64,000 nucleotides of DNA from Pseudomonas sp. PD9R (GCF_019200975.1 NZ_JAHTMR010000010.1:1-64000), one strand, 5' to 3'. Positions 18,538 to 27,636 are shown, numbered from the stretch's first letter. The notes: generated by a model from the sequence alone, not told the origin. Numbers and translations: made by a program.

Positions 18538-18612
18538 AGATCAAAAGATCGCAGCTTTCGGCAGCTCCTACATGGGGTTCCCGTTCCTCCCGAAGGCTGC
18601 GATCTTTTGCTT
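18538..18612. repeat. REP inverted pair
   Basis: Facing copies of the GATCGCAGC...GCAGCTCCTACA unit lie between the acyl-CoA ligase start and the sixA stop. The right arm has lost part of the loop-side sequence (CTCCCGAAGG), so the pair is slightly degenerate. Confidence 0.85.
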
Positions 18613-19065
18613 TTAAGGGTGCTTGATACCGTTGAGCTTCATTGAACCGATCAATAGTTCATCACCCTTGAGCTCGGCCAGCCCGGCGGTGCTGACCTTT
18701 TCCGGCGGATGGCCGGCACCATGTTGCAGGTAGCTCAGCAAGTTGCCCACCAGCGGGTTGTGGCTGACCAAAAGCACGTCACTCACGGACACCAATTGCT
18801 CGGACACCTTGTCGGGGTCGGTTTCCGGCGTCAGCCATTCGACGGTGCGGATTTCCGGGCCGAAACCCAGGGCCTCTCGCACCAGTTGCGCCGTTTCCTG
18901 CGCTCGAAGGTAGGGGCTGGCGTAGATCGCGGTGAGCGGTTGGCCTATCAGGTTGGCGGCGCTGCGCAGCACTTCTTCACGACCGTGGGAGGTCAAGGCC
19001 CGTTCCGAATCGGGTCGGGAACCGTAAGGCTCGGCTTCACCATGACGCAATACCCAGAGTTTCAT
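18613..19065 (-). CDS. sixA: Phosphohistidine phosphatase SixA
   Basis: A 150-residue histidine phosphatase with the RHG motif at residues 7-9 (LRHGEAEPYG), where the His is the phosphate acceptor, a YASPYLRAQETAQ segment with the second Arg, and the LLVSHNPLVGNL segment with the second catalytic His. SixA removes phosphate from HPt domains and, as shown for E. coli, acts on the nitrogen phosphotransferase system. The length is typical. Its start overlaps the stop of the DUF4389 gene as ATGA, so they are coupled, and gpsA lies just upstream on the same strand. Confidence 0.92.
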   Translation of the reverse strand: MKLWVLRHGEAEPYGSRPDSERALTSHGREEVLRSAANLIGQPLTAIYASPYLRAQETAQLVREALGFGPEIRTVEWLTPETDPDKVSEQLVSVSDVLLVSHNPLVGNLLSYLQHGAGHPPEKVSTAGLAELKGDELLIGSMKLNGIKHP

Positions 19066-19409
19066 AGTTTGGGTTCCTCATCTCGGGCCGGATGCGGGGT
19101 TGGCGGCACGGTGTGCGGCGCTTCACCTTCCGGCGTACGCGGTGTTGGCCAATCGGCGAACGGCCAGGGCTTCTGGTCGCTGTGAAAGCTGCCGAAACGA
19201 CCGATCTGCGCCAAAAACTGGCTCAGGCTGTCGCCAAAATTCATCAGACTGGCGCTCGGGGCTCCGTAAATCAAACGATAGATCAACTGCACCAGTACCA
19301 CAGCGCCAAGGATGAACTGCGCCACTTGCCAGACCAGCACGAAGACGATCATCCACAACACCCGCAACAGAATGGACTCGTATTTGGCTTCTACTTTTTG
19401 ATCGCTCAT
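19062..19409 (-). CDS. DUF4389 membrane protein
   Basis: A 115-residue protein with one or two hydrophobic segments (about 15-45: LLRVLWMIVFVLVWQVAQFILGAVVLVQLIY) and the family pattern GDSLSQFLAQIGRFGSFHSDQKPWPFADWP near 68-97. It matches DUF4389, which has no known function. The C terminus is Pro-rich and charged, probably cytoplasmic. It sits between gpsA and sixA on one strand, with 30 bases to gpsA and a four-base overlap with sixA; the same trio is conserved in pseudomonads as far as I recall. Confidence 0.87.
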   Translation of the reverse strand: MSDQKVEAKYESILLRVLWMIVFVLVWQVAQFILGAVVLVQLIYRLIYGAPSASLMNFGDSLSQFLAQIGRFGSFHSDQKPWPFADWPTPRTPEGEAPHTVPPTPHPARDEEPKL

Positions 19410-19439
19410 GTCTTGCTCCGTTCCAGATAAGTAGAGGGC

Positions 19440-20465
19440 TCAGTTGAAACCGCTGGTGGAAATAAAATCGACGTCAGTCTTCGGTTCGCCGCGCATCAGC
19501 AGCGCGATCACCTGCTCTAGCGTGCGCCCTTCGAACAAAATCGCGTGCAACCCGGCGACCAGCGGCATATACACGCCGACCTCCTGCGACTTGGCCTTGA
19601 GTACCTTGAGTGTGTTTACGCCTTCGGCGACTTCGCCCAAGCGGTTGACCGCCTCGTCCAGGCTCAAGCCCTGGCCAAGGGCGAATCCGACCTGGTAATT
19701 GCGGCTTTTTGGCGACGAGCAGGTCACGATCAAATCGCCAACGCCCGCCAGGCCGAGGAAAGTCATCGGGTTGGCGCCCTGATTCACCGCGAAACGGGTC
19801 ATCTCCGCCAGCGCCCGGGTGATCAGCATGCTCTTGGTGTTTTCGCCCATGTCCATCGCCACCGCCATGCCGGCGATGATCGCGTAGACGTTTTTCAACG
19901 CCCCGCCCAATTCCACGCCGAAACGGTCGGCGCTGGCGTACACGCGAAAAGTGCGGCCATGCAGCGCGGCCTGGACCTGTTGGCAGAGGTCTTCATCTTC
20001 ACTGGCGACCACCGTGGCGGTCAGCGCGTGTTCGGCGATTTCACGGGCCAGGTTCGGCCCGGACAACACGCCGATGCGTGCTTGCGGGGCGATCTCTTCG
20101 AGGATCTGGCTCATCAGTTTGAAGGTGTGAGCTTCAATGCCTTTGGTCAGGCTCACCAGCAATTTGCCTCGCAACCTTTCAGCGTGCGGGGCCAGCACCG
20201 AACGCAACGCGCTGGAAGGCAGCGCAACGAAACTCAGGTCGCAGGCGTCCAGGGTGGCTTGCAGATCAGTGACCGGTGTTACACCGGGCAGAATCTTGAT
20301 GCCTTTGAGGTAACGCGGGTTCTCGCGGTTGACCCGAATGGCCTCGGCCTGTTCGGGGTCACGCATCCACTGCAAGACCTGATGACCGTTCTCGGCCAGC
20401 AGATTAGCCACGGCGGTACCAAAACTTCCGCCTCCCAGGACCGCAATCGGGCGCTGTTCAGTCAT
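19440..20465 (-). CDS. gpsA: Glycerol-3-phosphate dehydrogenase [NAD(P)+]
   Basis: A 341-residue cytoplasmic enzyme that reduces dihydroxyacetone phosphate to sn-glycerol 3-phosphate for phospholipid synthesis. The N-terminal Rossmann loop GGGSFGTA is at 11-18, LVSLTKGIE carries the conserved Lys region, and LSGPNLAREIA and ELGGALKNVYAI carry the second substrate-binding segment with catalytic Lys. Length is normal. The frame is open for 26 codons upstream, but the ATG at 20465 gives the canonical start. It leads a likely operon gpsA, DUF4389 gene, sixA. Confidence 0.95.
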   Translation of the reverse strand: MTEQRPIAVLGGGSFGTAVANLLAENGHQVLQWMRDPEQAEAIRVNRENPRYLKGIKILPGVTPVTDLQATLDACDLSFVALPSSALRSVLAPHAERLRGKLLVSLTKGIEAHTFKLMSQILEEIAPQARIGVLSGPNLAREIAEHALTATVVASEDEDLCQQVQAALHGRTFRVYASADRFGVELGGALKNVYAIIAGMAVAMDMGENTKSMLITRALAEMTRFAVNQGANPMTFLGLAGVGDLIVTCSSPKSRNYQVGFALGQGLSLDEAVNRLGEVAEGVNTLKVLKAKSQEVGVYMPLVAGLHAILFEGRTLEQVIALLMRGEPKTDVDFISTSGFN

Positions 20466-20492
20466 ATGTAATCCGTTAATCCATACCAGTGG

Positions 20493-20597
20493 CGATGTCG
20501 GCATTATACGGAGCGGCCCAGTGGCGGCCAGCCCCCGCGTCAATTAGCGGCGCATGTGCAAAGAAGTCCAATAAAACCGAGGAAAATGCCGACATCG
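20493..20597. promoter_or_regulatory. 13-bp inverted operator-like pair between gpsA and the TonB receptor gene
   Basis: CGATGTCGGCATT at 20493-20505 and its exact complement AATGCCGACATCG at 20585-20597 face each other 92 bases apart (start to start). The pair sits in the 195-base region from which gpsA and the receptor operon diverge. Each site could bind one protein, or the pair could form a loop. The binding factor is unknown. Confidence 0.55.
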
Positions 20598-20660
20598 TGA
20601 CTGGAAAAGTCATCCGCCTCGGTTAACATGCGCGCCATCAATCGCTAACAAGGATGTGTT

Positions 20661-22784
20661 GTGTCACTGGGTCCCTCTTCACCTCGCTCGCCGTTGGTAT
20701 TGGCGCTGGTCTTCAGCTCGCCATTGCTGGCCGACGATTTGTTCCTCGACAGCGAACCGCTGCCGCAAGTGCTGACGGCCACGCGCCTGAAGCAGTCGCC
20801 GGCCGCGGTGCCGGGGAGCATGACGGTGATCGACAGTGCGCTAATCACCGCCACCGGTGCCCGGGACATCAGTGAAGTGCTGCGACTGGTGCCGGGCATG
20901 ATGGTTGGCAACATCAGCGGCAACCAGGCGGCCGTGAACTATCACGGCACCAACGCCGCAGTGGCGCGGCGCATGCAGGTGCTGATCGACGGTCGCTCGG
21001 TGTACCGCGCAGGCCTGGCCACGGTCGATTGGAGTGACATTCCGGTGGCCATGGAAGACATCGAGCGCATCGAGGTTTTCCGCGGCCCCAACACCGTCAG
21101 CTATGGCGCGAATGCGCTGATGGCGGTGGTCAACATCATCACGCGCAACCCGGCAGACAGCCACGGCACACGGATGAAAGTCACCCGCGGCCAACGAAGC
21201 ATCAACGATTTTTACGCCAGCCAGGGCGTGGGTTGGGATGACGGCGATTTACGCCTGTCCCTGTCCGGCCAGCAAGACGACGGGTTTGACTCCGACCGGC
21301 GCGGTGCCGATTACCGCGACAGCCGCCGCCTGAACCGTTTCAATCTGGCCGTCAGCCAGACCCTCGACGAACGACAAAGCATCGATTGGCAATTGAACGC
21401 CAAGGAAGGCAGCAATCAGGAGCCTTATACCTACCGACCGGTGTTTTCGGGGATTACCAACGCCGGCAACAACTCCGACATCAATGCCAAGGATTACGCC
21501 GGCTCGCTGCGCTGGAACCTCGAAATCAACCCTGATCACAGCCTTTATGTACAAGGCTCGGCCCAGCATTGGGATCGCCAGCGAACCTGGCGTGCCTGTG
21601 ATGCCGAGGTGTCGTTCAGCCCGCAGTTGACCGAGCTCTGGCAGCTCAACCCGAACTACACCGAACGCCTGGCGCGCAATATCACGCGATTCACCGGCCC
21701 GGGTGCGCCGCCAGGCACGCCGGCTGAGCAGGCACTGGCCAATCAAGTGCTCGATCAATGGCGCAACGGCGCCAGTCAGACCGTCTGCGGCGACATCGAC
21801 CAAAGTATCCGCGAGTCGCGCTACGACCTCGAATTGCAGGACACGTTGAGCCTGTCCGATAGCCTGCGACTGGTCAGCGGTTTGAACTATCGTTACGACC
21901 GGGCAGACTCCGAGACCTACTTCAATGGCACCCTCGACGACACCACCTGGCGGACCTTCGGCCAACTCGAGTGGCGCGCCACCGAACACTGGCTGCTGCA
22001 GGGCGGCGCCATGTTCGAAGACACCCAGTTGATCGGCAGTTCGCTGACCCCGCGGGTGGCGGTCAACTACCTGATCAATCCACGCCACGGCTTGCGGGCG
22101 GTGTACTCGGAAGCCATCCGTTCACCGGACATGTTCGAGAACAGCGTCAACTGGAGTTACCAGGTCAACAACCTGAAGCCCAGTGCCTATGGCCAGTCCA
22201 GTGCCCGCTATTTCGTCAAGACCCGTGGCCCCGGCAACCTCGATCAAGAACATATGCGCTCCCGGGAACTGGGCTATAACGGCTACTTTGCCGAATGGGG
22301 CCTGGCCGTCGATGTGAAGCTGTTCTACGACGAAATCACGGGCATGATCAGTGAACCGCTGCGCAACAATCAGTACATCGCCAGTAACAGCAACACGGCA
22401 CGCTTTTCGGGAACGGAAACCCAACTCGACTGGCGAGTCGGCCGTGCTGATCGCCTGCGCCTGACCTATGCCTATGTCGATGCCGACGCCAGCAATCCGC
22501 TGGATGCGCAACAGACTGCGCGTAACAGCGGCTCCGCCGGGTGGCTGCGCGAATGGGGCCAGGGCTGGAACAGTGCACTCTTCTACTATGGCGACGACGC
22601 TCTCAATGGCTACCGCTTCGAGCGGGTCGACACGCGCATTGCCAAACGCATCCGCCTGGGCAACACCAACCTGGAACTGGCGGGCGTGCTGCAGCAGCGT
22701 CTCGACAATCAACCGACCACCTTCGTCGACAACAACTACGACGAGCGTCGGGTGATGTACGTCAGCGCGGAGTTGGCGTTTTAA
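20661..22784 (+). CDS. TonB-dependent outer-membrane receptor
   Basis: A 707-residue receptor. A signal peptide (cleaved after LLA near residue 25) precedes the plug domain (about 35-155: LTATRLKQSPAAVPGSMTVID as the TonB-box/plug start, VLIDGRSVYR, IERIEVFRGPNTVSYGANALMAVVNIITR) and a 22-strand barrel ending in the aromatic LAF. No N-terminal signalling extension is present, so it is not a sigma-factor transducer. The start is a GTG with AAGGATG upstream; an out-of-frame ATG overlaps the site. The stop TAA abuts the next ATG directly. Cargo is unknown; a siderophore, vitamin or oligopeptide are possibilities. It is probably cotranscribed with the binding protein and hybrid kinase. Confidence 0.92.
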   Translation: MSLGPSSPRSPLVLALVFSSPLLADDLFLDSEPLPQVLTATRLKQSPAAVPGSMTVIDSALITATGARDISEVLRLVPGMMVGNISGNQAAVNYHGTNAAVARRMQVLIDGRSVYRAGLATVDWSDIPVAMEDIERIEVFRGPNTVSYGANALMAVVNIITRNPADSHGTRMKVTRGQRSINDFYASQGVGWDDGDLRLSLSGQQDDGFDSDRRGADYRDSRRLNRFNLAVSQTLDERQSIDWQLNAKEGSNQEPYTYRPVFSGITNAGNNSDINAKDYAGSLRWNLEINPDHSLYVQGSAQHWDRQRTWRACDAEVSFSPQLTELWQLNPNYTERLARNITRFTGPGAPPGTPAEQALANQVLDQWRNGASQTVCGDIDQSIRESRYDLELQDTLSLSDSLRLVSGLNYRYDRADSETYFNGTLDDTTWRTFGQLEWRATEHWLLQGGAMFEDTQLIGSSLTPRVAVNYLINPRHGLRAVYSEAIRSPDMFENSVNWSYQVNNLKPSAYGQSSARYFVKTRGPGNLDQEHMRSRELGYNGYFAEWGLAVDVKLFYDEITGMISEPLRNNQYIASNSNTARFSGTETQLDWRVGRADRLRLTYAYVDADASNPLDAQQTARNSGSAGWLREWGQGWNSALFYYGDDALNGYRFERVDTRIAKRIRLGNTNLELAGVLQQRLDNQPTTFVDNNYDERRVMYVSAELAF

Positions 22785-23717
22785 ATGCTGCATTGTCCAT
22801 CACGCAAGGCGCCAACCTTTGGCCACCTGCTGGCCTTGTTGTGCCTGGTATTCAGTGGCTGGCTGACCAGTCTGTCGGCCCACGCCGCGGACATTCTGCT
22901 GACCGGCGTCGAGGACAGTCCTGGCGTGCAAACCTTCACCCAGGCCCTGCGCGAGTTACGACCTGCCGATAGCGTGCGTTTTGAGCCGCTGGCCGATATG
23001 CCGGCACCGGGCAAGCTGTCCGGCGACATCCGCTTGATTCTGCTCGACCTGCCGAGCCTCGACTGGCGCCTGCAAGATGCCCAAGGTCCGGCGACGCTGG
23101 TGCTGCGCATCAGCCGACTGCAAGCGCGGCAGCGCTTGGGCGACAGCCTTCCCCCTCGCCTCTGCCTGCTATGGAGCGATCCGCCCCTGAGCCGCCAATT
23201 ACGCCTGACCCGTATTCTCCTGCCTCAGGTCAAACGGGTCGGCGTGCTGTATGACGGCCACAGTGAATTCCTGTTGAAGGAACTGCGTCAGGCCGCCCTG
23301 CCCCTGGGTCTTGAGGTGGTCACCGAACGCTGGGACAACATCCACGACAGTCGTCCGTTGCAAACCCTGCTGAAAAACAGCGATGTACTGCTGGGCCTCG
23401 ACGATCCCGACCTGTACAACCCGAAAACCGCGAAAAACCTGCTGCTCAGCAGCTATGCCCGACAACTGGCGCTGATTGGCCCCAATGCCGGTTTCGTCAA
23501 GGCCGGGAGCCTGGCCAGCACCTACAGTGATCAGAGCGATTGGCTGGCGATACTCGATGACCTGCTCGATGAACCGCCTGCCAAATGGCCACGCACGCAC
23601 TACCCATCGCGTTTTAAAGTTTCGAGCAACGCGCAAGTGGCGCGTTCGTTAGGTATTGAACAGATAAAAGAAGCGTCTGTCGCAGCACTGTTGGCAGAAG
23701 GAGAACGCCGCCCATGA
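22785..23717 (+). CDS. Periplasmic substrate-binding protein (COG2984-like)
   Basis: A 310-residue exported protein with a long signal peptide (hydrophobic core 14-30, cleavage after AHA near residue 34). The rest resembles the ABC-transporter substrate-binding family COG2984, for example the segments RILLPQVKRVGVLYDGHSEFLLKELR, VTERWDNIHDSRPLQTLLKNSDVLLGLDDPDLYNPKTAKNLLLSSYARQLALIGPNAGFVKAGSLASTYSD. No permease or ATPase is encoded nearby, so it may serve as a sensor partner instead of a transporter part. Its ATG follows the receptor stop without a gap and its stop overlaps the kinase start as ATGA. Confidence 0.85.
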   Translation: MLHCPSRKAPTFGHLLALLCLVFSGWLTSLSAHAADILLTGVEDSPGVQTFTQALRELRPADSVRFEPLADMPAPGKLSGDIRLILLDLPSLDWRLQDAQGPATLVLRISRLQARQRLGDSLPPRLCLLWSDPPLSRQLRLTRILLPQVKRVGVLYDGHSEFLLKELRQAALPLGLEVVTERWDNIHDSRPLQTLLKNSDVLLGLDDPDLYNPKTAKNLLLSSYARQLALIGPNAGFVKAGSLASTYSDQSDWLAILDDLLDEPPAKWPRTHYPSRFKVSSNAQVARSLGIEQIKEASVAALLAEGERRP

Positions 23718-25615
23718 CCTTCCGTCGTCGTTGGGATATCAACACCCGGACCCAGCTCATCAGCCTCGGCCCTGCCTTGTTGCTGACGCTGCTGTTGATC
23801 AGCTTCTTCACGTTCGTGCGGATCCAGGACCTGCGCCAGGAGCTCAACCACACTGGCCAGTTGATCGCCAACCAATTGGCCCCGGCCACAGAGTACGGGG
23901 TAATTTCCGGCAACAACGAAGTGCTCGAAAGTCTGCTCAAGGCCACGCTGGCCACACCCAATGTGCGCTTCCTGGAAATCCAGGACAGCGCCAACCGGAT
24001 TCTGGTGTACGTCGAGCAGCCCTCGGCAAACCTCAGCCGCCCTCATCAGGTCGAAGTGTTTCAAGCGCCGGTAAGACTGCAACGGGTACCGTTGCACAAT
24101 GATTTTTTCCAGAGCAGCAAGGCCGCCACCACCGCGCCCGCCGAAGATTACCTGGGCCGGGTGATCGTCGGCCTGTCCAACGATGCGTTCAGCCAGCGCC
24201 AGCAGGAGATTCTCCTCAAGGCTGGCATTCTTGCGCTGTTCGCCTTGCTGTTTACCTTCCTGGTCGCCCGGCGTCTGGCGGGGAGCCTGTCGCAACCGAT
24301 CCGCGACATCGGCAACGCGGTCAAGGCGATCCAGAACGGCGACTACAAAACGCCGTTGCCCATCGTCGATGACACGGAACTGGGTGCCTTGTCGGAGCAC
24401 ATCAACAACCTCGCCAGCGGTCTTGAACAAGCCAGCCGCGAACAACATCAGGCGATGGCGCAGTTGATCCAGACTCGCGAAGAAGCGGAAAAGGCCAACA
24501 ACGCCAAGTCCGATTTCCTCGCCATGATGAGCCACGAATTGCGCACGCCGATGAATGGCGTGCTGGGCATGCTGCAGTTGCTGGAAACCACCGACATGAC
24601 CGAGGAGCAGGTCGAATACGCGGCGCTGGCCTCGGAGTCCACCGAACACCTGCTCAAAGTCATCAACGACATTCTGGATTTCTCGCGTATCGAACGTTCG
24701 GAGTTGGAGCTGGAACACATTCCGTTCAATCTCGCGGACTTGATCGGCGCCTGCGCCCAGTCGTTCCAGCACAGCGCTGTGCAACGCGGGCTCGACTTGC
24801 AGTTGCAGATTCCGGAAGACATGCGCGCGCTACAGGTTCAGGGCGACCCGACGCGCATCCGGCAGATTCTGGTGAACCTGGTCGGCAACGCCTTGAAGTT
24901 CACCGAGAAGGGCCGCGTGGCCATCGAATCGCAGTGGCAATCACTGGACCATGAGTTGTTGTGGTTCACCTGCACCGTGCGCGACAGCGGGATTGGCATC
25001 TCGGCCGAGAGCCTGGAATTGATGTTCAACGCGTTCCAGCAGGCCGACAGTTCTATTTCCAGGCGTTACGGTGGCACCGGCCTGGGCCTGCCAATTGCCC
25101 GCACCCTCGCCGAACGCATGGGCGGCACGTTGCGTGCCCAGAGCGAGGAAGGTCGGGGTTCGGTGTTCACGTTGGAAATCCCGCTGGCGCTTTATCAACA
25201 GCCACTGCCGGTGCTGACACCCCGCACGCCGAGCGGCAATGACGACGGTGAGGGCCGCAACGTGCTGCTGGTCGAGGACAACCCGGTCAATCAAACCGTC
25301 ATCGAGGCAATGTTGCGCAGCCTGGGCTTTACTGTCAGCGTCGCCACCGATGGCGCGCAGGCAGTACGCAGTGCCGAAAGCCTGATTTTCGAGGCGATCC
25401 TGATGGACTGCCGGTTGCCGATCATCGACGGCTACGAGGCCACCCGCCAGATCCGCCAATTACCCGGCTGCACCGACTTGCCGATCATCGCACTGACCGC
25501 CAACGCCTTGCAGGGCGACCGCGAAGCCTGCTTGTCGGCGGGGATGAACGATTACCTGGCCAAGCCCTTCAAACGTATTGATCTTCAGCAAATTCTGCAG
25601 CGCTGGGTGCAGTAG
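23714..25615 (+). CDS. Hybrid sensor histidine kinase (PA1611-like position)
   Basis: A 633-residue inner-membrane kinase. First membrane segment at about 16-38, a periplasmic domain of some 125 residues, second segment near 170-190, HAMP, then HisKA with phospho-acceptor His274 in AMMSHELRTPMNG, HATPase (DFGIG-type DSGIGIS, GTGLGLPIA) and a receiver domain with Asp565 (ILMDCRLPIIDG). It lacks an HPt domain. In P. aeruginosa the kinase next to fabA is PA1611, which passes phosphate to HptB and interacts with RetS (recalled); the position next to fabA and the domain order fit. The start overlaps the binding-protein stop as ATGA. Confidence 0.9.
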   Translation: MTFRRRWDINTRTQLISLGPALLLTLLLISFFTFVRIQDLRQELNHTGQLIANQLAPATEYGVISGNNEVLESLLKATLATPNVRFLEIQDSANRILVYVEQPSANLSRPHQVEVFQAPVRLQRVPLHNDFFQSSKAATTAPAEDYLGRVIVGLSNDAFSQRQQEILLKAGILALFALLFTFLVARRLAGSLSQPIRDIGNAVKAIQNGDYKTPLPIVDDTELGALSEHINNLASGLEQASREQHQAMAQLIQTREEAEKANNAKSDFLAMMSHELRTPMNGVLGMLQLLETTDMTEEQVEYAALASESTEHLLKVINDILDFSRIERSELELEHIPFNLADLIGACAQSFQHSAVQRGLDLQLQIPEDMRALQVQGDPTRIRQILVNLVGNALKFTEKGRVAIESQWQSLDHELLWFTCTVRDSGIGISAESLELMFNAFQQADSSISRRYGGTGLGLPIARTLAERMGGTLRAQSEEGRGSVFTLEIPLALYQQPLPVLTPRTPSGNDDGEGRNVLLVEDNPVNQTVIEAMLRSLGFTVSVATDGAQAVRSAESLIFEAILMDCRLPIIDGYEATRQIRQLPGCTDLPIIALTANALQGDREACLSAGMNDYLAKPFKRIDLQQILQRWVQ

Positions 25616-25862
25616 TACAGGCCTTTCGACCATCTGCGACTGGCGTGAAAGGCGAAAGTGCGGCAGTCTTAGGCACCCGTACAAGCCCGAAAAGGGGCTT
25701 GAATAAAAATTTCAGTGCACAAGTGTACATTCATGTCCTTGGTGCTGTGACTTTCACCACAACGCAATAGTCTATGAGTAGGCTGCCGGTTCGAGGCATG
25801 AACGCTTCGATCGGCCGGGAAGATTTGCCCCACCTGCCGCATGGGACTATTGAGGAGCTCGC
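25616..25862 (+). promoter_or_regulatory. fabAB upstream region
   Basis: A CAAGCCC/GGGCTTG hairpin (25682-25701) lies after the kinase gene but has no T-run. Beyond it is a candidate TetR-type operator (25714-25731). GAGGAG lies just before the fabA ATG. Confidence 0.5.
25714..25731. promoter_or_regulatory. Candidate DesT/FabR-type operator of fabA
   Basis: AGTGCACAAGTGTACATT is an imperfect palindrome (AGTGCAC and GTACATT arms around AAGT). It agrees at 12 of 18 positions with the DesT operator of P. aeruginosa as I recall it. It would let unsaturated/saturated acyl-CoA balance tune fabAB. Confidence 0.45.
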
Positions 25863-26378
25863 ATGACCAAACAAAACGCCTTTACCCGGGAAGACCTGCT
25901 GCGCTGCAGTCGCGGTGAGCTGTTCGGCCCAGGTAACGCGCAACTGCCCGCCCCGAACATGCTGATGGTGGATCGCATCACCCATATCAGCGAAGAGGGT
26001 GGCAAGTACGGCAAAGGTGAATTGGTCGCAGAGCTGGATATCACTCCGGACCTGTGGTTCTTCGCCTGCCACTTCGAAGGTGATCCGGTGATGCCAGGTT
26101 GCCTGGGCCTCGATGCCATGTGGCAACTGGTCGGTTTCTTCCTCGGCTGGCAAGGCCTGCCGGGCCGTGGCCGTGCGCTGGGTTCGGGCGAAGTGAAATT
26201 CTTCGGCCAGGTTCTGCCGACCGCCAAGAAAGTTACCTATAACATTCAGATCAAGCGCGTGCTCAAGGGCAAGCTGAACCTGGCCATCGCCGATGGTTCG
26301 GTCACTGTCGACGGCCGCGAGATCTACACCGCCGAAGGCCTCCGGGTCGGCGTTTTTACCTCCACTGACAACTTCTAA
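25863..26378 (+). CDS. fabA: 3-hydroxydecanoyl-ACP dehydratase/isomerase FabA
   Basis: A 171-residue hotdog-fold enzyme that dehydrates 3-hydroxydecanoyl-ACP and isomerises the trans-2 product to cis-3-decenoyl-ACP, the branch point of unsaturated fatty acid synthesis. The catalytic His70 in FFACHFEGDPVMPGC and Asp84 in LGLDAMWQL are both in place, at the E. coli numbering. GAGGAG precedes the ATG. It is followed after 11 bases by fabB, its pathway partner. The two form one operon with a terminator after fabB. Confidence 0.97.
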   Translation: MTKQNAFTREDLLRCSRGELFGPGNAQLPAPNMLMVDRITHISEEGGKYGKGELVAELDITPDLWFFACHFEGDPVMPGCLGLDAMWQLVGFFLGWQGLPGRGRALGSGEVKFFGQVLPTAKKVTYNIQIKRVLKGKLNLAIADGSVTVDGREIYTAEGLRVGVFTSTDNF

Positions 26379-26389
26379 GGGTTATCCGC

Positions 26390-27610
26390 ATGCGCCGCGT
26401 CGTTATCACTGGTCTGGGCATCGTTTCGTGCCTGGGCAATGACAAAGAGACCGTCTCCGCTAACCTGCGTGCAAGCCGCCCTGGCATCCGGTTCAACCCG
26501 GAATATGCCGAAATGGGTCTGCGTAGCCAGGTTTCCGGCTCCATCGACCTTCCCCTCGAAGAGCTGATCGATCGCAAGATCTATCGCTTCGTTGGCCACG
26601 CGGCGGCTTACGCCTACCTGGCCATGAAAGATGCCATCACTGACTCCGGCCTGACCGAAGAGCAAGTGTCGAACCCGCGTACCGGCCTGATCGCCGGTTC
26701 CGGTGGTGCTTCCACGCTGAACCAGATGGAAGCGCTGGACATCCTGCGCGAGAAAGGCGTCAAGCGCGTCGGCCCATACCGCGTAACGCGGACCATGAGC
26801 AGCACCGTTTCCGCTTGCCTGGCCACGCCCTTCAAGATCAAGGGCCTGAACTACTCCATCGCTTCTGCCTGCGCCACCAGTGCTCACTGCATCGGTACCG
26901 CCATGGAACAGATCCAGATGGGCAAGCAGGACATCGTGTTCGCTGGCGGCGGTGAAGAAGAACACTGGAGCCAATCGTTCCTGTTCGACGCCATGGGCGC
27001 ACTGTCCAGCAAGCGCAACGACACGCCGGAAAAAGCCTCCCGTGCTTACGACGCTGACCGTGACGGTTTCGTCATCGCCGGCGGTGGCGGCATGGTCGTG
27101 GTTGAAGAGCTGGAACACGCTCTGGCCCGTGGCGCGAAAATCTACGCGGAAATCGTTGGCTACGGCGCGACCTCCGACGGCTACGACATGGTCGCCCCAA
27201 GCGGCGAAGGCGCCATCCGCTGCATGCAGATGGCCATGTCCACCGTTGATGCTCCGATCGACTACCTGAACACCCACGGCACTTCGACGCCAGTCGGCGA
27301 CGTCGCGGAAATGAAAGGTGTGCGCGCAGTGTTCGGCGACAAGGCTCCGGCCATCAGCTCCACCAAGAGCCTGTCGGGTCACTCCCTGGGCGCCGCCGGC
27401 GTTCACGAAGCGATCTACTGCATGCTGATGATGGAAGGCAACTTCATGGCGGGCTCCGCCAACATCGACGAACTGGACCCGGAAGTGGCTGACCTGCCGA
27501 TCCTGACCAAGACTCGTGAAGATGTCGCCTTCAACACCGTGATGAGCAACAGCTTCGGTTTCGGTGGCACCAATGCCACGCTGGTACTGAAGCGCTGGCA
27601 GGGTAAGTAA
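26390..27610 (+). CDS. fabB: 3-oxoacyl-ACP synthase I FabB
   Basis: A 406-residue condensing enzyme that elongates cis-3-decenoyl-ACP, completing unsaturated fatty acid synthesis. The nucleophile Cys161 lies in SIASACATSAHC, and the two active-site histidines are in NTHGTSTPVGD (near 296) and KSLSGHSLGAAG (near 331). Length matches the family. The start is an ATG 11 bases after fabA with a modest ribosome-binding site, so coupling with fabA is likely. Confidence 0.97.
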   Translation: MRRVVITGLGIVSCLGNDKETVSANLRASRPGIRFNPEYAEMGLRSQVSGSIDLPLEELIDRKIYRFVGHAAAYAYLAMKDAITDSGLTEEQVSNPRTGLIAGSGGASTLNQMEALDILREKGVKRVGPYRVTRTMSSTVSACLATPFKIKGLNYSIASACATSAHCIGTAMEQIQMGKQDIVFAGGGEEEHWSQSFLFDAMGALSSKRNDTPEKASRAYDADRDGFVIAGGGGMVVVEELEHALARGAKIYAEIVGYGATSDGYDMVAPSGEGAIRCMQMAMSTVDAPIDYLNTHGTSTPVGDVAEMKGVRAVFGDKAPAISSTKSLSGHSLGAAGVHEAIYCMLMMEGNFMAGSANIDELDPEVADLPILTKTREDVAFNTVMSNSFGFGGTNATLVLKRWQGK

Positions 27611-27636
27611 TACCCGGCTACTTCGCTGCACACGAA

